NCBI GenBank assembly: GCA_964606665.1
Contig: CAZSHS010000018.1
Location: 1-64,000 of the forward strand
From: Aved-18 sp964606665
GTDB taxonomy: Bacteria > Cyanobacteriota > Vampirovibrionia > Obscuribacterales > Obscuribacteraceae
Length of the DNA stretch: 64,000 nucleotides
Reading direction: 5' to 3'
In this document: positions 17,426 to 30,300 of the stretch, in pieces
Layout: the number at the start of each line of letters is the position of its first letter
How positions within the stretch are numbered: position 1 is the stretch's first letter
The notes under the pieces: model-generated
Database searches by the model: none
What the model was told of the DNA's origin: nothing
What the model saw: only the letters and a program-made list of their open reading frames with translations
Made by a program: the position numbers and the translations under genes

Positions 17426-19645
17426 TTGGCTAGTCCTAAAAGAATCAACTTGATATTGTCATCCTTGACTGCATTAATCAAGGCACCATAATTATCGGGA
17501 GTGACAAAGAAATAATTGACCGGCAAGCCGCTCATATCACTGCTTCCGTTATCTATTAAATAAGTCGCTTGAATGGCTCTGGTTAGGGCGCGAACTTCGG
17601 CAACTGTATGTTCTTTGCCGTCACTGGCAAGAATACGCTCTGCTGATTGCCAAGGACCTTCTCCCAGTCTAACTCGAGCCAATTCCATCAGGGCCGCACT
17701 TGGTACTAGATTTGATGGCACTTCTTTTATTGGCTCCTCGGGATTCGGCGCGTAAATTTCGCGAGCAGTGGCTCTTGCTACGGTTGCAGCAACAGCGACC
17801 GGAATAACCTTAATCTCAAGCACTTTGCGCAGTGCAGCCGCTGCTGCTTGTTCTTTTTGAAGTGTTTGAAGGACTCTTCTTTCTGCTGCAAGTTCTAGCT
17901 CAACACCTGCACGTCTTTCTAAGGTCGCAACTCTAGCTTGCACTCTTTCGATTTCTTTAGTCAGGTCTTGTTCCATGCGAGCAAGTGGATTCAATTTACC
18001 CTTTTCGGCTTCTTCTTTAAGTGCCATGCGTCTGAGCGCTTTCACTGCAAAGTCGTCTTTTTGAGCAGCAAGAGCTTCGTAAATTTCTTTTCGCATACGA
18101 GCAAGTGTCGCTGCATCTACTATTAATTCAGCATCATCCAAAACTTTTAGCGCTTCGGTGCGCAAAGTAGCCAATTCTTTAGAACTGCCTTTGAAATTTT
18201 TGATACTAGTACTTAGTTCGGTTAGTCGCTGCGGTGTCGCAGTGTTAATCACTTCTGCTGCTTTGACTTCAGCTACTTTTATGTCCGCGGCTGATGCGAC
18301 AGTAGCGACAGCAGGTTTTTCAAAGCGAGCAAGAGTCTGGTCTAATTGTGCTTGCAAACGTGTCATGGCAGATTCGTTCAAATGCGGTTTCATCAGAGCC
18401 AGAGCTTCTGAAGCTTCTTTTCGTGCTGCTGCAATTAGTGTTTGATCTGAATTGGCTGTTAATCTTTCAAGAGCGGTATTGGCAGTGCGCATTCTTATAA
18501 CTTTGTTTTGCATCAAAGCAAGTGCATCTGATTCGACTTTCAGGAAATTGATAGTTTCTTGATTGGTTACGCCACTATCAAGTGATTTTTTAATTTCTCT
18601 CTCTAGGGTACTCAAAACTGTGAAATCGCCATTTGCTGCGCTTTCTCTAAGGGCATCACGTTTGAGAACGTTTATTGCGAATCGATCGTTCTTGGCTGCT
18701 AATGCTTCTAGAAAATCTTTTCTGGCTCTGGCAAAAGTTTGCGCATCGACCACACCTTCCATTTCTTTTAGCGCAATTAAACCTTGTTCGCGTACCCGCA
18801 CAAAGTCGGTACCTTTCAGCGCTTTGATTTGCTCAAGCGCCGCATTCATTTTGTCTAAAGCGGTAGTAGTTGCGACTTCTGAGGCATGAGTTGCGGCCGA
18901 TTTTTCAAATCTGGCGAAGCTTTGACGAAGGACATTTTCAAGACGTGTGTATTCAAGCCAGCTTATATTCGATTTAAGTGTTTGCATTGCTGCATTGACT
19001 TGTTCTTTTAGTATTGCAGCCTCTGTGTAAGTAGTGGGCAATTCCAATATTTTTTTAGTCAAGGCATCAATCGTTTCGGTTACTTGCTTGCGCAGAACAG
19101 AGACCAATTCTTTGTCTTTTACAGACAATGCTAGTTGTTCTGTAATTGTCGTTAAGCGGTTACTTAAGCCGGTTGCGTCAAGCGCTCTGAGCGATTCGCT
19201 ATATTCAGCAGCTAATTTACTTGTTACTGCATCAAGCTCTGACTTGGGGCGCTCAAGTAATACAAGTATGTCATAAATATTCTGATCTTTTAATTGCGTT
19301 CGCATTTTAGCAAGTGCAATCAAGTCGAATGAGGCATCGACATTTTTAGTTAGGATGTCGTTGATAGAGATTGCCGCTCTGGCAAACGAATCTTTATCAA
19401 CAATTGCAGTCAGAAAATCAATTCGTGCTTTTAGCTGAGCTTTATCAGGAAGTTGAGATATGGCTTGTAATGCTTGTGTACGCAGTGCCACCACATCCTC
19501 TGCTCCAGCTATTATTTTTGCTTCTATAGAGGAGATTTCGATTGCTCTTATTTCATTGGGTCTGTTTCTGGTCAGAGCTGAAAATATTTTGGCATTGAGA
19601 GCAGTTTCATCTCCTAATCCTTTTGCCGCATCTAAAGCAGTAACG
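17422..19645 (-). CDS. C-terminal part of giant helical repeat protein (5' side lost in scaffold gap)
   Basis: The frame is open from the N-run at 19646 to TGA 17422-17424 with no credible start near the gap, giving about 740 residues. It begins in the middle of a repeat (ALDAAKGLGDETALNAKIFSAL) that matches six copies of the same element upstream in the 19733-31060 reading frame. The content is almost wholly Ala/Leu/Glu/Lys-rich helix. From about residue 640, after a Pro-rich hinge (EPIKEVPSNLVPS), there is a small globular end. It includes RVRLGEGPWQSAERIL and TVAEVRALTRAIQ, which may be LysM-like, and a hydrophobic tail. I interpret this as the end of one protein with the next feature. Function unknown. 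Confidence 0.75.
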
Positions 19646-19655
19646 NNNNNNNNNN
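19646..19655. other. Scaffold gap (10 N) inside the giant repeat gene
   Basis: Ten N of placeholder length interrupt the giant repeat gene. Six-base arms AGTAAC and GTTACT flank the gap closely. The repeat register predicts that only about 8 residues of true coding sequence are missing here. Confidence 0.95.
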
Positions 19656-19741
19656 GTTACTACTCTCGATAAAGCTGAATAATTTTTTATTAGATTACTT
19701 ATACTTTTTCTTAAAAAATTATTGTTTTGTATTTAAATAAA
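19656..19741. other. AT-rich stretch at contig edge, probably an assembly tail
   Basis: These 86 bases between the gap and the last sensible codon of the giant gene (Lys of ALVAK) are strikingly richer in A and T than the coding DNA on both sides, and carry the TAA that ends the 3,775-residue frame. All other repeat copies continue with Lys-(Glu/Asp)-Asp-Pro at this point. The stretch is best read as a chimeric or erroneous contig end, although a real insertion cannot be excluded. Confidence 0.6.
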
Positions 19742-22700
19742 TTTCGCCACCAGCGCTTTTAAAATCTTGTCTCTCAAGTCATTAGCTTGGGCTTCAGGAA
19801 ACCCATGTTTTGAAAGACTCTCAATAAGTTCAAACGCGCGCACTCTTTGCGCTCCAAGCAATTGTGCGCCCGATTGAATGTCATTTGCGATGGCATCAAC
19901 AGATGCTGTAATTCGTTTTCTAAAAGCATTTTGCAAAGCTGGTGAAGCTGCTGCAATGCTATCCATATCTTCAAGAGAAAGAGTGATAGTATTGACTGCG
20001 TCATCTAAAGGTAAGTTGGGCTCGACCGCGGTCAATCGTGACAGCGCATTTGAAACTGCCTGATCTAAATCTTTTTCTGTGCGATCCAAGACTGAAAGCA
20101 CGTCTTTGCGAATTTCAGGATCGAGCTTTTCCAGTTCTGCTACAAAATCTAAATTGCGACTGGCTTCGTTTTCAAAAAATGCATTAACTCTTAGAGCCAT
20201 TTTGGCAAAAGGATCTTTTTCCTGAATGTCGGAAAACAATCTGAGTTTTTCATCTAGCCTGAGTTCTTGCGGCATCTGAGAAATGACACTCAGTGCATCA
20301 TTGCGTAATATATTAGTATCGCCGAAACCAGCAAGAATTTTGTCTTGAATTATTGCAACATGTGCACGAGCAAGATCGACCTGGTTATCTTGAGCAAGTG
20401 CAGTCAAAATGTCTTTCGTACGATTGAATGCTTGCTGTTCGTCGAGTCCCTTCAGGGCATCGAAAGCCGCAAGAGCTGCGGTGGCAGTAGGATCTTCTTT
20501 GCTTGCAAGCGCTTTCAAAACTTTACTTCTTAGTGCCGCTACTTCAACCGTGCCAAACCCTTCATCCGAAAGTCGGTCCAAGAGCTGAAAGATTTGTTTG
20601 CGATTATCGCCAGATAGTATAGTCGAGCCTGCGGTTATATTGTCTGCGATAGAATCTATCGTTGCCTGAATATTTTGTTTGAATGAATCGCGCAAAGGAG
20701 CCGAAACTTCGGCAAATCTTTTGAGCTGGTCAGCAGTAGCGCTTATAGAATCAACTGCTTGATCAAAAGGCAATTCAGATTTGACCAAGCGAATTCGTGC
20801 CAGTGAATCTAAGCGAATCTGTTCTAGCTCTTGAGTGGTGTGCTCTAAAATTCTAAGGGTTTTGCCGCGAAGTGATGGATCTAGCTTTTCTATGGCAACA
20901 ATATCATCGGCGGAAAGATTGGCTGCGTTGCTGAAATAACTCTTGATTTTTAGTGCTGCGCTAGCGACAGGATCTACGTCTTTAATTTTAAACAACAAAT
21001 CATCTAGCGCTTTTTCTCGAAGGTCTTTTGTAATTTGAGAAATTGCTTTTAAAGCTTGTTCTCGCAACAAATTAACATCACCAATACCGGCCAAGATTTT
21101 TTCTTGTATATAGGAAATTTCTATTCTTCGAATTTGGTCGCTGCTATTTCTTGCTAGTGCTTCCACAATGTTTGAATAGCGGGCAGTTTCGTCAGGCAGT
21201 CCGCGCATTGCTTCGATAGCTGAAATTGCGGCTTGTGCAACTGGATCTTCCTTAGCTGCTAAAGCATCGAGTATTTTGTTTCTAAAGCTAACTACTTCAT
21301 CATAGCTGAATCCGTGCTCGCCAAGATCATCTAAAAGCGCAAGCGCTTCTGCCCTTTTTTCTGGCAATATTTTAGCCGAGCTGCTTTGAATATTTTTTTC
21401 AATTGCATCTAAGGATGACGAAATTCGTTGTTTTAGAGTATCGCGCAAAGCGGGCGATGCGTCGGTTAATCTTTTAAGGTCACCAATAGCAGTATTAATT
21501 GCGCTTATGGCATCGTCTAGACTTGCATCTGGTTTGATAACAGCAAGACGTGAATGCGAGCTTGCAATTATTTGATCTAGTTCTTGCTTGGTGCGACCTA
21601 TTATACTTAAAGCTTCACTGTTAATACTCGGATTTAGTTTTTCAAGTGCAGTTAAATCATCGATTGAAAGATTGGCTGCATTGTCCAAATAGCTCTTCAC
21701 ACTCAAAGCCGTTTTAGCTACTTCATCGCCGTCGGCAATGGCTGTAAGAAACCGAAAAACTTCAGCTTCAATTTGTAGTTTATCAAAAGGAAGCTCAGCA
21801 ATGGCTTTTAATGCTTCTGTACGAAGCTTGTTTATATCTCCTGTACCAGACAGGATTTTTCTTTCAATTGACGCAATTTGAATTTGTGAAATTTCAACAT
21901 GACTATCTCTGCTCAAAGCAGACCAGATTTTAGTCGCAAGATCTGTTTGGTCATCTAGTCCGCGTACTGCATCGAAGGCAGCAACTGCCGCTTTGGCGGT
22001 GGCGTCGTCTCTTAAAACTAAAGCTGATAGAAGGCTCTTGCGCAAAGTACCGACTTGAGAATCGGTGAAGCCCTCTTTAGTAAGTTGTTCTAAAAGAGTG
22101 AAAATCTCTTTTTTATTTTCGGATGTAAGGGAGAAAGTACTATTGCCAATATTTCTTGAAATTGCTTCGATAGAAGCTTCAATGCGCTTTTTCAGTGCTT
22201 CGCGCAAAGGCTCTGACAATTCAGTTGCACTTTTTAGTTCGCTTAGTGTAGATTTGATACCATCTATGTAATTCCTTGCTGCAAGGTCGGGTTTTACACT
22301 GGACAATCGAGTGATGGAATCGTTCACAAGCTGATCTATTTGCTGTTTGGACTTTTCAAGAATAGTGAGAGCTTCGTTGCGATAAATTGGATCTAGTTTT
22401 TCGATTGCGGAAAGGTCATTAAGTGACAGGTTGGCAGAATTTTCGAAATAGGCTTTTATGCTCAACGCAGTTTGTGCAATTGGATCCTTTTGCGAAATAG
22501 ATGTAAGCAATCTGAGTTGTTCTATTTGCTGCATTTCGTTGTCTGGCAAGCTGGAAATGGCTTCAAGTGCTTGCTTACGCAATAAGTTTATGTCGCCAGT
22601 GCCTTTGAGAATTTTTTCTTCAATCAGACTAATTTGAATTTGACGTAGTTCGACCTGGCTATCTTTTGCTAGAGCCGCCAGAATCTGGGTGGTTCTTTCA

Positions 22701-24300
22701 GCAATTTGTTGCTGATTTAAGCCGTGAGTAACTTCGAAAGCCGCTATAGCTGCCATTGCCGTCGGGTCTTTTTTGTCTGCCAATGCTTGTAATGTTTTTA
22801 GTCGAAGCGTCGTTTCTTCTGTTTCAGTGAATCCTCTTTGGGAAAGGTTTTCCAGCAGTTGGAAGAAGTCTTTACGTTTGTCACCAGTAATAGTGGCGGA
22901 ACCGTTTTTGATGTCATCTGCAATCTTTTCAATCGAACCTTGTATTTGTCGTCTTAAAGAATCGCCAATACGTCCAGAAGCGTCTGCTAAACGCTGTAAA
23001 TCAGAGATTGACTTGTTAAGTAAGTTCAGAGTTTCTTCAAAAGGAAGTTGCGAGTTTACAGTGCCTAAGCGAGTAAGCGAATCGGCTATTATCTGTTCGA
23101 GTTCTTGCCTGGGGCGTGAAAGCACCAAAAGAGCTTGGGTGCGAAGTGTTGGATCAAGCTTTTCGATGGCGACGATATCGTCGTAAGAAAGATTCAACGC
23201 ATCGTCAAAATAGTTGTTAATATCGAGTGCTGTTTTAGCAATCGGATCCTTATTGACAATTTCAGTCAATAATTTTAGTTTTTCAGCCTTTTGTACTTCT
23301 GGTGGTAGATGAGAAATGGCTTCTAGTGCTTGTTTACGCAGTGCGTTTACATCGGCTGAGCCTGCAGCTAATATCTTCTCTTTGAGCGATTCAATTTGGA
23401 TTCGTCTAAGATCAGTCTGGCTATCTCTGCTTAACGCAGATAAAATATTTGTAGTGCGAGCTGCTTCATCTTCGAGACCTTTCACTGCGTTAAACGCAGC
23501 AATTGCAGCGTTAGCAACAGGATCGTCTTTTGCGACCAGAGACTCAAGTATTTTGTTGCGCAGAACAGTTTCTTCTGCCTGGGTGAATCCTTTTTCGGAT
23601 AGACCATCCAACAGTTGGAAAACTTCTTTGCGTTTATCGCCAATAAGTGTAGTTGTTCCGCTTCTTATGTCATTTGCGATATTGTCGACTGTCGCGCTTA
23701 TTTGTCGTCTTAATGTGTCATATACAGGGCCTGAAACACTGGCAATGCGCTCGATGTCTGCCAATGAATTATCAATTAAGTCTAATGATTCTTTGAGAGT
23801 AAGATTAGGTTTGACTGCTCCAAGGCGGGCGAGTGAATCAGTTACTATTTGATCCATCTGTGCATCGCTGCGACCTAGTATCGCAAGAGTCTCGGTGCGA
23901 AGAGTTGGATCAAGATTTTGAATAGCTACAATATCGTCAATTGAAAGATTGGCAGCATTGTCAAAATAACTGTTAACACCAAGTGTCGCCTTGGCAATTG
24001 GATCCTTATCTGCAATGGCTGTCAGTAATTTTAGTTTCTCAGCCAATTGTCTGTCGATTGGCAAATGAGAAATGGCTTCTAGAGCTTGATTACGTAGTAT
24101 ATTTAAATCGCCACTATTTAATAGAATTCGATCTTGAATAGCTGCAATTTGAATATTTCGAAGCTCAAAAGAGCTGTCTTTGCTTAAAGCGGACAATATA
24201 TTTGAACTACGAACGGCTTCGTCATTAAGTCCTTTTATTGCGTCAAACGCTTCAATCGCTGCCATAGCAGTGGGGTCTTCTTTCAGGGCCAGCGCTTCTA
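19733..24300 (-). repeat. Tandem coding repeats of about 755 bp
   Basis: The element (A/I)F(D/N)A(V/I)(K/R)GLxDE, followed by a conserved run to KILEALxxKEDPxA, recurs with its GL codons near 24,235, 23,485, 22,725, 21,965, 21,208 and 20,455. That is a period of 748-761 bases (about 250 residues). Each unit includes AxLSxDDIxAIEKLDP, then LGRxxxELDQI, and ends in KRKExFxLLxxLSxxGF. A seventh copy starts just beyond the gap at about 19,617. Copies are diverged at DNA level, so they are old duplications, yet still similar enough to trouble short-read assembly. Confidence 0.8.
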
Positions 24301-27300
24301 GAATTTTAGTTCTCAGCGCCGCTTCTTCTAAATCGGTGAATCCTTTATTTGAAAGATTGTCTAAAATTTGAAACGCTTCTTTGCGCTTGTCGACGGGTAA
24401 TAGACTTGAGCCAGTTTTGATATGGCTCATAATCGAATCGACTGAAGCTGCTACTTGCTGTTTGAGAGAGTCGCGCAGAGCTTCGGATGGATCAGCCAGA
24501 CGCGCCAGTTCTTCTGCTGCAGAATTTATTTTGTTCATCAAAACTTCGACGCTATCATTGCCATCTACAGAGCGAAAACGAGCAATTGCGTCTGTTCTTA
24601 TCTGATCCAGCTCTTCTCTCGTTCGCCCTAAAATTGAAAGAGCTTCAGTGCGAAGACTTGGATCAAGTTTTTCGATTTCGGCCACTTCTTTGGAGGTTAA
24701 GGTCGCCGCATTATCGAAATAGTTGTTGACCTTTAAAGTGAATTTTGCAATTGGATCATCTTGCTGGGCCAGTGCTCTTAGAATGCCTGTTCTCAATGCT
24801 TCAATTTCTTCATCCGTTGCCACTCCTTTGAGCTGTTCAAGCGAAGAGAGTGCGCGTTGTCGAACCGCTGCAAGTTCATATGATCCATAGCGTAAATCTG
24901 AGATTTTGGTTGCCAGTGTTTGCAAAGAATTTGTCATTTCCTTTTGCAACGCCGCCACCATTTCTTTATCGGCTGCCGATGCTGTAATTTGCTCAGTCAA
25001 AGAATTAAGATGTTCGGTCAGTGCTCTTGCATCCAGGTTGCCTAACTTTTGCAAAGACGCAACTTGAGTCGAACTAAAGAGCGAATTGAAATGAGTACGA
25101 TCGCGACCAAAAGCAGCTAAAGCGGCATCAATATCTTGAGGCAAACTTTGTTTTAGTTTTGCTAGAGTCACCAAGTCTAGTGCATTTTCTGAAGCTTTGA
25201 TAAAAGCGTCGTTTAATTCTAAGGCTGTTTTTGCAACTGTATCGCCTTTATCCCTGAGTGCTTTTAGACCCAGCATTCGCAAGGCTTGTTGCTCTTTAGA
25301 TGGAAGCGTTAGAATTGCATCAAGTAGCTCTTTTCTTATGGTATCGAAGTCGCTTACACCACGTTCGATATTTGTAATAATGCTGTTGACCTGAATTCTA
25401 GCCAATTCATCCGTGTTATTGGATGTAAGCGAGCTTACGATTCGCGCTGTCAGATCAGATTCATTTTCAGAACCAATAATTCGCTCAAGTGCTTCGCGAG
25501 CAGGTTTAGCTGCGTCTACTTTTTGTTCTATTGCTTTTAGGAAATTGAGTCTGGCAGAACCGGCATCACTAGATAAACTAGAAATCAAACTCAACGCCTG
25601 ACTCATAAGGTTAGTATTATTGCCAGAATCACTCAGTATTTTTTCAGTCAAAGAAGAGATGTGAGCACTCTTTAGGGCATCGACATTACCTTGCTCAAGT
25701 GCAGTCAAAATGCTTTGAGTAATTCTATTTCTTGTTTCAGTACTCAAGCCATCCAATGATTCAAGTGCTTGCAGAGCTGAATTTGATACTGGATCTTTAT
25801 CTTTTAATTGACGAAGTAGTTCTAGTCTTTCAAAGTCTCGCGTTTCGTCAGAAAGTTTTTTTACTACTTCAAGCGCTTGCTGCCTGAGCCCTTCAACACC
25901 TTCTACTGTAGTTGAAAGCCTGTTTCTAAGCGCGCCGAGTCTAATTAATTGCAATTCGTTTTCGTTACCACGTGCAAGCGAAAGCATAATTTTTTGGGCT
26001 AAAGTTTCTTCATTGTTCAATCCTTTTATAGAGGCAAATGCTTGAACGGCAATTTTAGTAAGAGGGTCGTCGCTCTGGTCGAGCGCAGTTAGAATGCGAG
26101 AGCGCATGGCAAGGGCTTCTGGCGTGTCACCCAGCTTTGCCAGAGATTCAAGTGCTTTGCCTCGAAGAGCGGCTAGCTCAACTGGATTGCCTGATGCGGC
26201 CTGGACATTTATAAGTATATTTTCGATTTGTTTTACGGTGGCATCATAGAGCGCTGTTTGCTCTAAATTAGCTACTGTAGCTGCAACGCTGCTGTCGTGC
26301 CTGCTTAGAGCTTGGTAAAAATCAAGTTCTAGCTGAGTTTTGTCTGCGCCTTTTGTCGCCAGAGCTTCAATAGCATCGGTTGCTTGTTTTTTTAAAGCTT
26401 GAATCACTTCTGGACTTGGCTCTGTTAGTGCTTTTAACTGATCTGTAGCATTTAAGGCACGAGCTGAAAGCTCTTGTGCAGTAAGATTTGTGGGAAGGTT
26501 TGTTGCGTCAGTAATTAATTTTGCCGTAAGCCCGTCTACGTCTGCTTTTTGTTTCTGCAATAGATTAAGAGCTGCATCAAGCAATGCTGGTTCTTGTTGC
26601 ATTTTTTGATTGAAGCTTGCAAGTGTTGCAAAATCGAGCGAATTATTTGCCTGGCGCTCAATTAGAGAACTTATTTCTAATGCCGCTTGAGCCGCAGGAT
26701 CTTTAGCTTTTGCAAGTGCTTGCAATAATTGATTTCTGAGCGTAGCAATTTCTGGTGTACTGCCAAGTGCGGAAAGTGAATTCAATGCACTCAGTGCTTG
26801 AGCTTTCATAGTTTGCAGATCGGCACTGGCGAGGGTCTCTGCTTGAGTCTCAATTCTTCGTATGAGCAAATTGGTCAGAGCTTGGTCTGCCTGTTGTTGC
26901 ACTTGCACTACTGCTTCTCTAGCTGCTGCATCGGTTGAGAGCAGGGCTTGGAAAACGCGCTCTTTTAGTTTGTCAGCTATTTCAGCTCCTGAGACATTAG
27001 AAAGTGAATCAATAGAAGTCAAGGCTCTTTGGGCCGCTATAGCAACTGGATCTTCTTTAGCAACAAGTGCATTGAGTAAATCCGTTTGTGCTTTAGCAAT
27101 TAGCTCCGGTGATGCACCAGATTTGGTACTAATTGCATTCCAGGCTTCTGAACGTGTAGCAGCAAGTGCACCTGGATTATCTGGTGCGACCGCGTTTACT
27201 TTTGTCAGGACATCTGCAACCTGATTTGAAAATACTTCATTTGTTTTAGCCGTGAGAACGGCCGCTGATTCATATACTTCTTTGGCTATCGGATCATTTT

Positions 27301-30300
27301 TGCCAATTAATGCAGCAATTAGTTGATCACGCAAAACTCCTGCCTGCTCTTTGTCAGGATGGCTTGCTAAAGCTGTGATTAGTTCTCTTACTTCACTTCT
27401 GGTACCAGCAAGCATTGGGTCGTTTGGATTGCCAGAAAGTGCAGCAATTTTTGTCATCAAACCGTTTGCGCGCTCTGTAGCCTGAGTGGCGGTTATTGCA
27501 AGAGTACTCTTGCCGGCCAAAACGCCCATTCCAAATGGATATGAAAGTAACATTTCAAGGGCGCCTAACCCTCCATTCATCAATAACGATTGGGGACTGG
27601 TGTCGAAATTTTCACCTTCGAAAGTGGCCAGAAGCGCTGGGCGAGATACAGCTCCGGTTGCACTCAGTGTAGCCATTACAACAAGTTTACGCGCCAGTTC
27701 TTGAGTGATTTGTTTTGCTAGAACTACTCCGATACCTGCTGGCATGAATGCAATGAAGGCAGCAATCGAGGCTCCAGTCATAATGACATTGGTCATGAAT
27801 TCTGCGAATTTTTCGTTCGATTGGCTGGCGTTATCGTAGTATTGGCTGTAATACTCAGCCATCGCTTCCTGTACAACCTGTGGTACTTTCTCAAAGGTGG
27901 CATTGAACCGCCTCATCATCTGTTCGTCAACTTGCATGAAGCGATCGAATGCATCGCCTCCGCCATCGGCAGTCCAGACTTCCCTGTAATTGTTCATGCG
28001 ATCAAAGAAATCTTTCAGCGCATCTCTGGGCGTAACACTGAGCAAGAGCGAGTATTCGAGTTTGTAAGCCTTGTCGACTTTGTTCAAAAAGTCGTTATTC
28101 AAGTTTGTTTTGAAAGCGAGCAAATAATCGTCGTGTAGTTTTTGTCTTTGTTCGAGCGAAAGGCTTTTCAACATTTGTTTGAAGTCACGGAACTTGCCAC
28201 CATCACCAAGAATGAAAGCGCGCATTCTGTCAACGAGCTGGGGAACGCCATTTCCTTCTTCAAGAATGTGTCTAGTTAGAACTTGATGATTCAGATCCAG
28301 ATTTTCGTTTTTGGTGACACTTGCAAGTATGGCTTCTTTGAGATCGACGCCATATTTGAGTTTGTAGTCATCTTGCAGTTTGGTCCAGTCTTCCGGCTTC
28401 AGATCGGCAAAAAATTTCTGATAATCTGAAAACTTGCCACCATTTCCATTGACCAGCATTCGGATGCGATCGATGGGAAAAACTTTTCCATTTTGACTCA
28501 GAATAGTTTCGAACAGAGCTACCTGTTCTGGTGTCATACTCTCTCTTTGAGGGAGCGTGTTTCGCAAATCTGTTTTGAGATCGGTCTTGTATTTTTCGAG
28601 ATATTCTTTTTCGATTAAAGCAAAATCCGCTTCGTTCAAACTAGCGAAATCTTCGCTCATGTCAGTTAGTTTGCCACCCTGCGTAACGAGCACACGCAGT
28701 TTGTCGGCAGTTGTAAGTGTGCCGTTTTGCTTCAATACATTTTCTAAAATGGCTTTTTGATAATCAAACAGATAACTAGTGCGCCAGTTGTGCAATTGAT
28801 CAGGAGGCAACTTAGTAATGAAGGTGTATGTAAGGGCTTTGTCTGAAACTGTCACTCCATCAAATGGTCTGCGACCAGCCCATCCAACGGTGTTGTTTTC
28901 CTCGGCCATGAGAGCGTAAAAGGCATTACCGCCCGCGCCATTGAGCAATAATATGGCATTCATAGATCTGAGTAGAGCCTCTTCTTCGCGAGTGAGAGGC
29001 GGACCCTCAACTTTGCGCATTTGACGATCGAAAATCGACTTCAAAGTGGCCATATAGAGAGGGTCTTTTAAAATAAGTTCGACTTGTGCGATCGTCTGGA
29101 ACTTTTTAGCCTGGATCGCAGACTCGTCCATACCCTGCCACAGCTCGTCATTGACGAAGCCCCACTCTCTGATGAGCTTGTCGAGTTCTGTTGGAGCGGG
29201 TGGCTTGCCTGTTTGAGCTACTTGATTGAGATAGTTTTTAATTAAAGGTATGGCGTTTTCTGCTTGCGAATCGCCAGTGTCTATGAGCAATTGACCAAAG
29301 TCGTCTATAGTTTTTTTGAACGCAGGATCTGTTTGATATCTAGTTGCCTCAGCGGCTGACATCGCTTCAAGTCGTTCTATGAACTGTTTAATATTGACTG
29401 TGCCTGACGCTTTGTAGTCAGCAATGAATGTTTCAAGCGGACGCAAAATAGCTTTTGAAGCTTCGAAATTTTGCGCCGTTAGTTTGGCTTCTATAAGCGA
29501 AAGTATTTTTGCCTGTTCGTCTGGGTTTAAAAATGACAGTAAAGACCTAGTAAATTCGTCTTTGTAAGTAGGATCTCTGAGCAAATCGAATTGCTTTTCG
29601 GTCAGATTTTTTTCGATGTGTACCAACATATCGCTTACGTTATAATCGCCGCCAAGTAACCCGATAAAGTACTTTTCGGCAACCATGCCTGCTAAATCTG
29701 ATGTGAGAAATTTTCCTCCAAATAATAATTGTTCGCGCAAAATCGCTTGACGCGGACCTTCAGCTTGACTACGAATAGCGCCTTCAAGAATGTCATATAT
29801 TCTTTTGGCTTCTGCCTCGGCTTCGTTCGCCGGTTGGCGACCCGTTTCTGTAAGTGTTCGTCCCAAAATATAATCGCGCCTGTCTTTGGGTGTGGCGTGG
29901 GTGAAAACCCAGTCTGTATTTTGAGGATTGTCCAGAAAATGTAAAACTGTACTTGTATCTGAGATTAAAATGGTCGCAAGTGAAATTCTGCCTTCACGCA
30001 AAATGTCGTTGGCTATTGGATTTTCGACTTTACTACTTGGACCAATGAGTGAAAATGGCGTTAAACCAAAATTATCTAACAAGAGCCTTTTGAAGTCTGG
30101 GTCGGCATTTGCAAGTCCGCGTGTGGCAATATTATTTGGCAGGTCGCCGCCAAGAACAGTGGAAAGCAAGCCTATGTCTTTCGCCAGAGTTGCTTTTCGA
30201 GCCAATTCCATTAGAATGTCTGGCGATAATTCTGTAATGCCGCCAAGCAATCCGGTAAGGACTTCCTTTTGTTCCTTATTTAATCCTTCGTTGGCATTGA

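Noticed and set aside
18158..18889. Long plus-strand frames opposite the giant repeat gene
   Set aside because: They are shadows of Ala/Leu-rich codons; composition is Ser/Arg/Ala-rich without domains or binding sites.
19733..24300. Tandem repeats as a CRISPR or transposon array
   Set aside because: The period is about 755 bases, copies are diverged and lie inside an open frame, with no spacers or terminal inverted repeats.
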